33,655 nt of DNA from an uncultured Halomicronema sp. Its GTDB lineage: Bacteria > Cyanobacteriota > Cyanobacteriia > Phormidesmidales > Phormidesmidaceae. Both the position numbers and the translations under genes were made by a program. The notes under the pieces are model-generated. The model saw only the letters and a list, made by a program, of their open reading frames with translations, searched no databases and had not been told where the DNA came from. The stretch is taken from the NCBI GenBank assembly GCA_937899725.1, contig CALCCA010000133.1, forward strand, positions 1 to 33,655, written 5' to 3'. This document shows positions 1 through 7,787 of this stretch, in pieces (position 1 is the stretch's first letter; the number at the start of each line of letters is the position of its first letter).

Positions 1-234
1 GCCTCCGCCAGTGGTGATGGCACGGTGATTCTCTGGAATTTTGACCTCGAGGATTTGCTCGACAGAAGCTGTGACTGGTTCAGCGACTATCTGCAAAATC
101 CTGCTGTGCCAGACGCCGAAAAGCGGGCATTGTGTCCTGATCGGGTCGCTCCGCTGCGGCAAGCGGCGAGTCCAACGAGGTCGCCGTTTGGGCAGGTGGT
201 GGGGTGGGTGCGGCAGTGGTTTGACCTCTCCTAA
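1..234 (+). CDS. WD40-repeat protein, C-terminal end (5' truncated by window)
   Basis: The open frame runs from the first base to a TAA at 232-234, giving the last 77 residues. It begins inside a WD40 blade (ASGDGTVILWNFDLEDLL), the usual 'SGDGTV-LWN' end of a beta-propeller repeat. A C-terminal tail with the motif CDWFSDYLQNP follows; this is a typical ending of large cyanobacterial WD40 proteins whose N-terminal part is often an NTPase or effector domain (family knowledge). The N-terminal part is outside the window, so the full architecture cannot be stated. Repeat DNA starts right at the stop codon. Confidence 0.75.
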   Translation, partial: ASASGDGTVILWNFDLEDLLDRSCDWFSDYLQNPAVPDAEKRALCPDRVAPLRQAASPTRSPFGQVVGWVRQWFDLS

Positions 235-376
235 CCTCTACTTGTCTTTGGCGCAGCCTGCCCGGAGGGCTTAGGAGAGGGACCGGATGTATTTAGACGC
301 TTCTGTTCACCAACCAGAATGTTCATCAACCTCTCCTTAGTAAGGAGAGGTGCCGCAGGCAGTGAGGTTCCTCACC
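222..376. repeat. Dispersed repeat, copy A (with hairpin 330-350)
   Basis: This is the first of two degenerate tandem copies. It starts TGACCTCTCCTAACCTCT and ends with GTGCCGCAGGCAGTGAGGTT. It contains a near-continuous palindrome: CCTCTCCTTA (330-339), one loop base, then TAAGGAGAGG (341-350). The left half (about 246-286, GGCGCAGCCTGCCCGGAGGG and onward) is matched in inverted orientation at 30684-30745. It looks like a non-coding interspersed repeat of the kind that litters cyanobacterial intergenic DNA. Confidence 0.7.
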
Positions 377-390
377 CCACAGGTTACAAA

Positions 391-518
391 TGACCTCTCC
401 TAACCTCTCCTTATCAAGGCGAGGAACCGGAAGTGCTTGAGTATTTTTAGTTGCCAACTAGAATGTCCATCAACCTCTCCTTATCAAGGAGAGGTGCCGC
501 AGGCGGTGAGGTTCCTAC
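391..518. repeat. Dispersed repeat, copy B (with hairpin 474-494)
   Basis: This is the second, shorter copy of the repeat at 222-376. The same opening 18 bases occur at 391-408, and the same ending (GTGCCGCAGGCGGTGAGGTT) follows the hairpin CCTCTCCTT (474-482) / AAGGAGAGG (486-494). The middle section differs by indels, so the two copies diverged after duplication. No coding gene lies in 235-674; the short reverse ORF across this stretch is made mostly of repeat sequence. Confidence 0.7.
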
Positions 519-674
519 CCTCGCAACGCACAAATCACCTGGGCAATCTGCTCGGCACTGGTCTCTAAAAGGGTGATGGATCGCGAGGAGCCTTGATTTG
601 AAAGGATTATAGCCATTCTCCCAGGAAATGCCTGGAATACTTACCTCACAATGCTTTTCAAGCTCTATCACCCC

Positions 675-800
675 TCAACAGGACAGTGCCATCTGCTCAA
701 TCACCGCTTCCAAATGCTCATACACTTGCTGATTCGTACAGCGAAGAAATTGAATGCCCAAAGCCGCGATCGCACCACCGGCCATCGTCCTAAAAATCAC
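675..800 (-). pseudogene. DUF559-type nuclease, C-terminal remnant
   Basis: The minus-strand frame ending at TGA (675-677) reads about 41 residues containing LGIQFLRCTNQQVYEHLEAV. This closely resembles the end of DUF559 (Vsr/PD-(D/E)XK-like endonuclease) domains, which have a 'GI-FLRFTN-QVYE-LE-VL' pattern. No catalytic N-terminal part and no start codon with a ribosome site are visible, and unrelated sequence and a large hairpin lie directly upstream. I read it as the relic of a deleted DUF559 gene. Family assignment rests on one motif recalled from memory. Confidence 0.45.
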
Positions 801-806
801 CTGGAT

Positions 807-870
807 GCCGGGCATCGCGGCGCGGCTGGCAGCCACGGTTTTTAGAGTTTGGCGTGGCGCGATGCCCGGC
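807..870 (-). terminator. Long hairpin downstream of the secreted acidic-tail protein gene
   Basis: A perfect 13-bp inverted repeat, GCCGGGCATCGCG (807-819) / CGCGATGCCCGGC (858-870), encloses a second arm pair, GCCACG (832-837) / CGTGGC (853-858). The structure begins 42 bases past the stop of the minus-strand gene at 912-1721, as a transcription terminator would. There is no classic U-tract after the stem, so it could instead be a dispersed palindromic element. Confidence 0.45.
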
Positions 871-911
871 CGGGGTCATGGCGGCGATCGCCGTGACCTC
901 AAGGTATTCGT

Positions 912-1721
912 TTATTCAGGGAGTTCTTCAAGGGGGGTGGCGGGTGACTCCACTGGGTCTAGGGGCTCATCGGTTGGCGACATCGGATCAGCGCTCGGGT
1001 CTAAGGGCTCATCGGTCGGCGACATGGGCTCTTCAGTGGGGCTGATCGGATCACCGGCAGGCGATTCTGGTTCATCCATCGGCGTGATCGGATCTTCAGC
1101 CGGAATATCTTCGAGGGGGGCGTCTTCAATCGCCCCGTCTTCAATGGAACCATCTTCAATCGCATCGTCTTCAAGGGAACCGTCTTCGGCGGCACTGATG
1201 GGGGGCTCACTGGCCATCGAGCGGGCGATCGCAATGAACTCTTCCTGTGAGGACGAATCAGCCAGCGTGGCGATCGCATAGGTCAGCCCGTCTTGCTGCC
1301 ACATCACCAGTTGATTCATCGCCTCCCCTGCGCCCCGCAGTAGATAGTAGCCCTCAATGCCGGGGCCTAAATCAACGGGGGTGACGTTCTCACCGGTGGG
1401 TGGCCAGTTGTCAGCCGTGGGTTCGACATCAGTCACGCCGATCAGGCCAACGGCACAGCTGGGGTCGGCACAGTCAGGGGTGAGCCCCAAACTCACCACC
1501 ACTTCTGTCTCAGAGGCCTGACTAATAAATGGATACAGTTCACTGTCTGAGGGCAGGGCGGCCGGTAAGCGAAACTGCCAACCGTCGGGGAGTTCTTGCT
1601 GCAGATCGTCCAATATGGGCTCAAAAAGTGGATCAGGTGCCGCCTGAGCAGCGAACAAAGCACCCGAATATCCGAGCAAAAGCGCTGCTAAACCGACTCG
1701 ATGGGTAAATTTTCTAATCAT
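912..1721 (-). CDS. Secreted protein with acidic Pro/Glu/Asp repeat tail
   Basis: A 269-residue protein of unknown function. I chose the ATG at 1721 because AGGAAA lies 8 bases upstream and the product then starts with a clear signal peptide (MIRKFTHRVGLAALLLG, small residues near ALFAAQAA). An earlier in-frame start at 1760 would add 13 residues. The mature part has a compact region (about residues 30-165) with two Cys in DCADPSC. From about residue 170 the protein is low complexity: first ED-rich units (DGSIEDGAIEDAPLEDI), then Pro-rich units (SPTDEPLDP). A 14-residue unit, MSPTDEPLDPSADP, is nearly repeated in tandem. Probably periplasmic or extracellular. It stands alone and ends before a hairpin. 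Confidence 0.75.
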   Translation of the reverse strand: MIRKFTHRVGLAALLLGYSGALFAAQAAPDPLFEPILDDLQQELPDGWQFRLPAALPSDSELYPFISQASETEVVVSLGLTPDCADPSCAVGLIGVTDVEPTADNWPPTGENVTPVDLGPGIEGYYLLRGAGEAMNQLVMWQQDGLTYAIATLADSSSQEEFIAIARSMASEPPISAAEDGSLEDDAIEDGSIEDGAIEDAPLEDIPAEDPITPMDEPESPAGDPISPTEEPMSPTDEPLDPSADPMSPTDEPLDPVESPATPLEELPE

Positions 1722-2058
1722 GTTTAGGTTTCCTAATCGGGACTTCAAGCGCAGCCTCAAACCGCCCTCACAAGTGGCTGGGTCTGGGCAACTGCGCCCC
1801 TAAACAATGGCGTTGTCGGTAAATTTGCCACATCATCTAGTCGGTTTCTGTAGAGCGACCAATGGGTCAGGGTGAACTGGCCGATCAGCTGACTCATGAG
1901 GATATGGGGGCGGCAGCGATCGGGCTCCCTGTCCTAATCGTTGCCAGCCAGCCTATCGGCAGCAACGCGTTGGGCTTCAGGTAGTGCAGCATCTTTGACC
2001 AGTTGGTCGATGTGCGGTCTGTTTTGACTTGTGAAAAATACACTTTATTTAGGCACAG
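1722..2058. other. Intergenic region, no supported gene
   Basis: This gap separates a minus-strand and a plus-strand gene and should hold both promoters. I see no convincing -35/-10 pair. A protein-like minus-strand stretch without a start codon (around 1938-2030, reading HIDQLVKDAALPEAQRVAAD, then a stop) may be a relic of a lost gene. Confidence 0.35.
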
Positions 2059-2543
2059 ATGCCTGAGTTATCTAGCCGATGGCGGGAGACCCTGGTGCAA
2101 GATTCACTCACGATTACGCAGTCAATTGAGAGCGACGCTTCTGGCCGACAAGTTAGGGACGTGTTGGCAAATCTGGCGACTCACCATGATTGGCACCCCA
2201 CCTTTCGGAGCGAGAGGGTTCCGGCTGCTTTGCAAGTGGCGGCCCAAGCTCGCCGGTGTGCTGCCCCCGACACGCCTCAAGAGCGCGTTTTCACCATTGA
2301 AATCTGGCAGTTACAATCCCAACGGTGTTGGTATGGCAGGGGGGAGAGCCAGAGCTCTTCGCCGGCATTCATCGCTTTGAACTACAGGCACTGGCAACGC
2401 ATCAGACCCGACTCGTGAGCAGCGAATCCTTCTCTGGGCAGATGACAGCGGATATTCTGCAGACCAGTCGCGCCCTAATCGAACCAGAATTTGCGGCGTT
2501 TAACCAAGCCCTCAAGCAGAGAGTTGCAACCGTGTATGAATGA
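2059..2543 (+). pseudogene. SRPBCC-family protein, frameshifted
   Basis: Two overlapping frames together resemble one SRPBCC (START/polyketide cyclase-like, hydrophobic-ligand-binding) protein. The first frame, from ATG 2059 (AGG upstream), contains the N-terminal pattern IESDASGRQVRDVLANLA followed by HHDWHPTF, where family members have 'QVW-VL-DLA-Y-EWNP'. The second frame contains WQGGEPELFAGIHRFELQ and then TRLVSSESFSG, the usual C-terminal half, ending at TGA 2543. The frames switch around 2320-2345, which includes a run of six G (2339-2344). One extra G there would join them into about 161 residues. It may be a real mutation or a base-calling error in the run. The stop overlaps the start of the next gene, suggesting a former two-gene operon. 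Confidence 0.6.
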
Positions 2544-2706
2544 CTCGCAAAGCTATGGCATTGGTTGGGGCACGCTAGCGCTGATCACCGCTGGGGTTGC
2601 TCAAGGTAAAAATCGCAGTGGTGGCAACTGGTTTCTATTGTCATTTTTGCTAGGCCCGATCGCCCTTTTCATTCTCGTCGCCTTTTACGACAGGCTTGAG
2701 CAGTAG
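2536..2706 (+). CDS. Small membrane protein (56 aa)
   Basis: The ATG at 2536 overlaps the last 8 bases of the SRPBCC frame, a typical translational-coupling layout. The product has a short polar N-terminus, a hydrophobic stretch (about residues 9-20), a basic turn (QGKNRSGGN) and a strong transmembrane segment (WFLLSFLLGPIALFILVAF), then a charged end. This 'K-R-GGWFLL-LLLGP-A' pattern is common in small uncharacterised bacterial inner-membrane proteins. Function is unknown. A longer in-frame start at 2491 would lie inside the SRPBCC gene and is unlikely. Confidence 0.6.
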   Translation: MNDSQSYGIGWGTLALITAGVAQGKNRSGGNWFLLSFLLGPIALFILVAFYDRLEQ

Positions 2707-3086
2707 CCTGCTTAAGCCAGCACAGAATAGGAAAAATCAGCTCCGACGATGAGGTTTAGCTTTATGAGAGCGACTGAGTCGCCCTGGGCTGATATGGCCG
2801 CAAGCGATGCCAATCACCTGCGGACTCAGTCCTTAAAGGCGGCGTTGCTGGGCTCAAATATAAGTTGCTCTCGAATAGCCGATCCACACTGTTGGCGATC
2901 GCTCTGTCGCAAGTGTGGATTTCCTTCGGTCGCTTCGTATTTTGTCGGGCGATCTAAGAGAATAACGTTTAGCTTTCGGGAATTCTTTAAGCGCAGGTGC
3001 TTGGGGAGTTCAGACTTCTCCGCCAGTGCCCTAATATTCTCCGAATGACAGGGTTATTTGCCCACTCGCTCAGAAGTGTCAGGTAT
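2707..3086. other. Intergenic region upstream of the five-PAS kinase
   Basis: No gene is supported. A plus-strand ORF (2749-3048) has no recognisable protein character and lacks a ribosome site. A minus-strand frame stays open for about 75 codons (about 2840-3050) and reads protein-like (KNSRKLNVILLDRPTKYEA) but has no usable start codon. The region presumably holds the promoter of the downstream kinase. Confidence 0.3.
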
Positions 3087-6000
3087 ATGCTGAACCGTCA
3101 CCCTCAACTAGACCCGTCACCCTTAGAGGTGGCTAATCGAACGCTGCAGCAAAAACTTGTGCAAGCCGAGCAAGCCTGCTTAGCGCTAGAGACGCTTGAG
3201 CCCCAGCAGCGTCTGCTGCTGGGGCAACTTTTGCAAGAGGCGCAGATTGCTCAGGCAACCTTAGAGCAGCAAATCGAGGCGGTAATTCACCCTGATCGCC
3301 CGGCCCAATCGGCTCCCGTGACTTCCTTAGAGCCACCCTGTTGGTCACCGTCTGAGACCGCGAACCCAGCGATCGACTCTGAGGCTGAATTGCGCGAGCA
3401 AGCGCAGATCTTGCGCAGCACCTATGAAGGGGTCGAGCATTCTATCTGCATTATTAATGTGTCGGCAGAGGGGGAGTTTCGTTTTGCCGGTTGGAATCCC
3501 AGCACGGAAAAAATGACCGGTATTTCGAGTGCTGCCACGGTCGGCAAAACCCCAGAAGAGTTGCTGGGAGAACCGCATGGAGCAATCGTTCGGCAAAACT
3601 ATCAGCGTTGTTTAGAGGCGGGACACTCGATCAGCTATGAAGAAACGGTGCCCTTTCAAGGACGTGACATCACCTGGTTGACCACCTTAAATCCGCTTAA
3701 AGATGCTCTCGGCAAAATTTATCGAATTGTGCTGACCACCTTTAACATCACTGAACGCAAAGCGGCTGAGGCCGCGCTAGAGCAAAAAGAATATCAATAT
3801 CGCAGCATTTTTGAAGCGATTAACGACGGGATTTTCATCGTTGAATTAGACACGGGCAAAGTTGTCACAGTTAATCCGGCTAACTGTAAGATGCACGGCT
3901 ACAGCCAGTCTGAGTTTATGCAACTCCAACCATCCGACTATATTCATCCTGACTCGCTGCCCATATTTACGAATTTTATTGCAACCGTTAAGGCGGGGCG
4001 GCGTTTTGTCGGTGAAGCCGTCGATCTGCATCAAGATGGCAGCCTGATCAATATTGAGGTAACTGGGGTGCCCTTTTGTTATGGCGATCGCCCCCACGTT
4101 TTGTCAGTAGTGCGAGATATTAGCGAGCAAAAGCAGCTAGAGACCGATCGCGCCGCCGCTGAACAAGCTTTGCAAAAGACCAATACCCTGCTGAATTCTT
4201 TACTGGAGACCATCCCTGGATTTTTCTTCGCCAAAGACCTTGAGGGTCGACATATGGCGTTGAATTCCAACTTGGCCGAGTTTTTTGGTAAGCCCATTGC
4301 TGAGGTCATTGGCAAAACCGACGCCGACCTGTTTGCCCCAGACATGGCGGCCGCAATCATGGCTAAAGACCAAGCGGTGATCAGGCAGGGGGTAGGTCAG
4401 CGGTTTGAAGAAGTGATCTCAATTCATGGGGTCGATTGCACCTATCTCACCATCAAAACTCCCCTGCGTGATGCGGCAGGAACGACGGTCGGCCTGCTGG
4501 GTTTAGCGCAAGACATTAGCGATCTGAAATCGATGGAAGTCTCACTGCGGCAAAGTGAGCAGCGGTTTCGCGATGTGACGGAAGCCGCCGGAGAATATAT
4601 TTGGGAAATTGCGGCCGACGGCACTTATACCTTTGTGACCGATCGCGCCAAAGCGGTTAAAGGCTATGACCCGGCTGCACTCATCGGGCATACGCCCTTT
4701 GAGTTTATGTCCCCAGAAGATGTGACCCAAGTCGAGGCCATCGTGCAAGCCGCCGCGATGAACAAATCGGCGTTTACCCTCGAACACCGCAATATTCTGC
4801 CCTCAGGCGACATCGTTTGGGAAGCCGTGAACGGTGTCCCGGTGCTGAATGAGCCGGGAGAGATTATCGGCTTTCGGGGCACAGGGTTGAGCATTACCGA
4901 TCGCAAAGTTGCCGAAGCGGCGATCGCCGAGAGTGAGGCCAAGTTCCGGCGACTGGTCGAAGGCGCCAATGACCTGATCTACGCCGTTGCCCCGGATGGC
5001 ACCTTTACTTATCTCTCACCGCAGCTAACAAAAATGTGGGGATATGAGGTCGCTGATTTGCTCCATCAATCCTTTACCTCCTTAGTGCATCCCGATGATT
5101 TACCCCCGGTGCTCGCCTCTCACCAGCGGCTATTTGAAACGGGCAAAAGACAAATGGGGCTAGAGTTTCGCTTGCAGCATCACGAGGGGCATTGGACGTG
5201 GGTCACCTGCAGCAATTCGCCCATTAAAGATGCGACCGGTCAGGTCATTGGCTTTCAAGGCATTGCCCGCGATGTGAGCTATCGCAAGGTAGCAGAAGCC
5301 AAACTGCAGCAAAAAGCGGAAGAACTTGAGGCCGCCCTGCAGGAGCTGCAGCAGACCCAGTTGCAAATGATTCAGAGCGAAAAAATGTCTTCTCTTGGGC
5401 AACTGGTGGCGGGCGTTGCCCATGAAATCAATAATCCCGTTAGTTTCATTTATGGCAACATTACGCCGACCGATCAGTACGCCCAAGATTTACTCAATCT
5501 GGTTAATCTCTACGCAACGCACTACCCTGAGCCTCTACCGATTATTCAAGATGAAATTGCCGCGATTGATCTGGACTTTTTGAAAGAGGATCTGCCGAAA
5601 ACCTTGTCATCAATGAGAATGGGGGCCGATCGCATTCGTCAAATCGTCAACTCACTGCGCAATTTCTCCCGACTCGATGAGGCTGATTACAAAGCGGTGG
5701 ATATTCATGCAGGCCTGGATAGCACGCTGGTGATTTTAGAACATCGCATCAAAGCCGCCCCTGATCGTCCGGCGATTCAAGTGGTCAAACAGTATGGTGA
5801 GCTGCCGCTGGTGGAATGCTATGCGGGGCAGCTCAATCAGGTCTTTATGAACATCTTGGTGAATGCTTTAGATGCGCTGGAAGAGCGCGATCACGATCGC
5901 ACGCCAGCGGCCATGCAGCAGTGTCCTAGCACGATTACGATTCAAACTCGGTTAGTCCACGGCGATTGCATTGCCGTCCACATTGGGGATAATGGCCCGG

Positions 6001-6212
6001 GCATTCCCAAGACAGTGCAAAATCGAGTGTTTGATCCCTTTTTCACCACCAAACCTTGGGGCAAAGGGACTGGCATGGGCATGTCAATCAGCTATCAAAT
6101 TGTGACTGAAAAGCATGGCGGCACTCTGGAGTGCGTTTCAGCTCCAGAGCAAGGCTCAGAGTTTGTGGTGCAGATTCCACGTCGGCAGCATCAGAGCAAT
6201 CCTCTGTCGTAG
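3087..6212 (+). CDS. Soluble multi-PAS sensor histidine kinase (five PAS domains)
   Basis: A 1041-residue protein without transmembrane segments, so a cytoplasmic sensor. Domains in order: a Gln/Leu/Glu-rich coiled coil (about 10-70); five PAS/PAC units (about 105-225, 235-350, 370-480, 490-608, 616-736), each closing with the PAC-type 'DIS/ITERK' end; a coiled-coil linker; the H-box with phospho-acceptor in LVAGVAHEINNP (His about 779); and the HATPase domain with N-box NQVFMNILVNALDAL, G1 DNGPGIP, F-box FDPFFTT and G2 GTGMGM. All catalytic boxes look intact. There is no receiver domain and no neighbouring regulator, so it is an orphan kinase. Start uncertain: GTG 2997 and ATG 3045 are in frame; ATG 3087 has AGAAG 10 bases upstream. 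A paralogous catalytic core is at 8409-11894. Confidence 0.9.
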   Translation: MLNRHPQLDPSPLEVANRTLQQKLVQAEQACLALETLEPQQRLLLGQLLQEAQIAQATLEQQIEAVIHPDRPAQSAPVTSLEPPCWSPSETANPAIDSEAELREQAQILRSTYEGVEHSICIINVSAEGEFRFAGWNPSTEKMTGISSAATVGKTPEELLGEPHGAIVRQNYQRCLEAGHSISYEETVPFQGRDITWLTTLNPLKDALGKIYRIVLTTFNITERKAAEAALEQKEYQYRSIFEAINDGIFIVELDTGKVVTVNPANCKMHGYSQSEFMQLQPSDYIHPDSLPIFTNFIATVKAGRRFVGEAVDLHQDGSLINIEVTGVPFCYGDRPHVLSVVRDISEQKQLETDRAAAEQALQKTNTLLNSLLETIPGFFFAKDLEGRHMALNSNLAEFFGKPIAEVIGKTDADLFAPDMAAAIMAKDQAVIRQGVGQRFEEVISIHGVDCTYLTIKTPLRDAAGTTVGLLGLAQDISDLKSMEVSLRQSEQRFRDVTEAAGEYIWEIAADGTYTFVTDRAKAVKGYDPAALIGHTPFEFMSPEDVTQVEAIVQAAAMNKSAFTLEHRNILPSGDIVWEAVNGVPVLNEPGEIIGFRGTGLSITDRKVAEAAIAESEAKFRRLVEGANDLIYAVAPDGTFTYLSPQLTKMWGYEVADLLHQSFTSLVHPDDLPPVLASHQRLFETGKRQMGLEFRLQHHEGHWTWVTCSNSPIKDATGQVIGFQGIARDVSYRKVAEAKLQQKAEELEAALQELQQTQLQMIQSEKMSSLGQLVAGVAHEINNPVSFIYGNITPTDQYAQDLLNLVNLYATHYPEPLPIIQDEIAAIDLDFLKEDLPKTLSSMRMGADRIRQIVNSLRNFSRLDEADYKAVDIHAGLDSTLVILEHRIKAAPDRPAIQVVKQYGELPLVECYAGQLNQVFMNILVNALDALEERDHDRTPAAMQQCPSTITIQTRLVHGDCIAVHIGDNGPGIPKTVQNRVFDPFFTTKPWGKGTGMGMSISYQIVTEKHGGTLECVSAPEQGSEFVVQIPRRQHQSNPLS

Positions 6213-6226
6213 CTCAGCTGGTTATC

Positions 6227-6427
6227 CCAATTCTCTGAAATTGGACTACCGCTCTTGCGTTCGACGCCGCTCCAGGAACGTCGGCTGAGCGGCGGCGTCA
6301 GCCCGACGGGCAGGCCAGGCCAACCCGCAGTGTCTCCGACTGGGAGAAAGCCGACTGGTCTGTGTCGCTGTAATTTGTAGGCCCAGGATTACACCAATTC
6401 TCTAAGTCTGGACTATATAGAGAATTG
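6227..6427. repeat. Pair of direct repeats with a hairpin
   Basis: The 22-base sequences starting CCAATTCTCT and ending GGACTA occur at 6227-6248 and 6394-6415, 167 bases apart, matching at about 18 positions. The right copy extends into a perfect 10-bp inverted repeat: CAATTCTCTA (6395-6404) / TAGAGAATTG (6418-6427), with a 13-base loop. The GC-rich middle contains GACGCCGC / GCGGCGTC palindromes. It fills the gap between the five-PAS kinase and the minus-strand small gene; I see no gene in 6213-6514. Probably a decayed miniature element. Confidence 0.5.
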
Positions 6428-6514
6428 CCGTAGCGCTCCCCAGCCGCTTGAATCAATGCGGTGAAGTCCGGTCGAGCGGTCTGAGACGTCGCAACGAGTC
6501 CGCTCACCCATCGC

Positions 6515-6745
6515 CTACGAGGCTTCGGTACCGAGATCGTGCTTAATGGGAGCATCTGCTGGCAGCTCGGCAAACTCCTGAATATCAACATTCATCTCGT
6601 CGCAGGCTGATTTTAAGGCAGCCTGAAAAGCCGCAATGTCATCGCCATAACCGCAGCGATCGCAAGCTTTGGCGAGACCACTGGCGACATTGGCTTTCGC
6701 ACAGTCAACCAAGATGACGCCGGTGAGGGGAACGGAGCTAGCCAT
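6515..6745 (-). CDS. Conserved small Cys-containing protein (76 aa), function unknown
   Basis: The ATG at 6745 has AGGA at a good distance upstream. The soluble product has three Cys in its first half (ILVDCAKAN, KACDRCGYGDD) and a fourth in KSACDEMNV, with alternating amphipathic helices; I see no CxxC pair beyond CDRC. It resembles short proteins found widely in cyanobacteria as hypotheticals, but I cannot assign a function. The CDRC could bind metal or be redox active (inference only). It is divergent from the lipoprotein gene at 6939 across a 193-bp spacer. Confidence 0.6.
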   Translation of the reverse strand: MASSVPLTGVILVDCAKANVASGLAKACDRCGYGDDIAAFQAALKSACDEMNVDIQEFAELPADAPIKHDLGTEAS

Positions 6746-6938
6746 CGCATTTGCTTCCTGACGAGTTTTGACAATAACGCGAAGCGATCACAAAGAATTT
6801 TTGCAGAAATCTCGCTGAGGAATGATTTTCGCGCGGAGTTGGTGAATTGAGTGGGTACTTTGTGAGAGGCGATCGCTCTGCGTGTATCGCCGTCCCCAAT
6901 GCCTCTCTTATCATTAGATTATTGAAGCTTGCCGCCCT

Positions 6939-7787
6939 ATGAAACGCCTAAAGACTTTTGGTATCGTCGTTTTGCTCAGCACCAGCGCTTTGCTGGGGTG
7001 TGGTCAAAAAGAGGCGGCGGTAAAATCCCCCGCCACTGAGTCAGAAACGCCGACTGCCGGAACAACGGAGACGGATGCCGATGCCGCAGAGACGGTTGCC
7101 GATGGGACGACCGCCGGAACGCCAGATGCGTCCACAGTGGTTGAAACTGCCATCAATCCAGCACAATCGGCGACCTTAAAGGCGACTGAGGCCGATGCCC
7201 AAATCAATTTGCGCGAGCGACCGACGACGCAGGCGACGTCTAAGGGATACGGCTTGGTGGGCGATCCTGTGCAGTTGATGAAGGCGGCAGAAGGTGAACA
7301 AGGGCTGACCTGGTACTACGTCAAATTCGACGGCTCTGGTGCCGAAGGGTGGGTTCGTGGTGATTTTATCGATACGTCAGGCCAATCTGCTGGCGGTGGC
7401 TCGGCCGCAACTGTCAGTGTTGATGGCTTCACGACCGATGAGTTATTTGCGGCGGGGAGTGGCGGCTGCGGGATGACACTGTGGACCACTAACGCCGGGA
7501 TGGACGACTATATTTTCTTTAACGGGCTGCCGCAGGAAGACATGTGGATGAAGCTGGATGGCACGATGACCAAGTTTCAACGCACCGCAGCGTCAGGTGA
7601 TGAGTTTTATGGACAGGCCAACTTTCAGAGTTTTGTAAGTTTAGACGGCACTACTGAGGTCGAGGTGACGGTGACCGTGGGTACCGAGAAAGGATATGAG
7701 GCAGTCAATATTGAGCCGGGCACGCTGAGGCTAAATGACGCGAACGGTGTCGTGGAGAAAGTCGTCGTTGGTGATGCCGGATGCTAA
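6939..7787 (+). CDS. SH3b-domain lipoprotein
   Basis: A 282-residue predicted lipoprotein. The N-terminus MKRLKTFGIVVLLSTSALLGC carries a clear lipobox (LLGC, Cys21), so it should be lipid-anchored outside the cytoplasmic membrane. A Thr/Ala/Glu-rich linker (about 25-75) leads to a bacterial SH3 domain (about 78-145; ADAQINLRERPTTQA, WYYVKFDGSG, GWVRGDFID), which in this family usually binds cell-wall or protein ligands. The C-terminal domain (about 160-282) has two Cys (GGCGMTLW and the final DAGC) that could form a disulfide. This SH3b-plus-C-terminal layout is common in cyanobacterial lipoproteins of unknown role. In the shared upstream spacer, GAGAGGC and GCCTCTC form an inverted repeat before the start. 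Confidence 0.8.
   Translation: MKRLKTFGIVVLLSTSALLGCGQKEAAVKSPATESETPTAGTTETDADAAETVADGTTAGTPDASTVVETAINPAQSATLKATEADAQINLRERPTTQATSKGYGLVGDPVQLMKAAEGEQGLTWYYVKFDGSGAEGWVRGDFIDTSGQSAGGGSAATVSVDGFTTDELFAAGSGGCGMTLWTTNAGMDDYIFFNGLPQEDMWMKLDGTMTKFQRTAASGDEFYGQANFQSFVSLDGTTEVEVTVTVGTEKGYEAVNIEPGTLRLNDANGVVEKVVVGDAGC

Noticed and set aside
222-518. Two-copy repeat as a CRISPR array
   Set aside because: The copies are long, degenerate and without regular spacers, so they are a dispersed repeat.
447-671. 74-codon minus-strand ORF
   Set aside because: It consists largely of dispersed-repeat sequence, has no ribosome site and shows no family features.
2749-3048. 99-codon plus-strand ORF before the five-PAS kinase
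   Set aside because: Composition is unlike a protein (Ser/Cys/Arg-rich without structure) and no ribosome site or family is visible; an equally open frame exists on the other strand.
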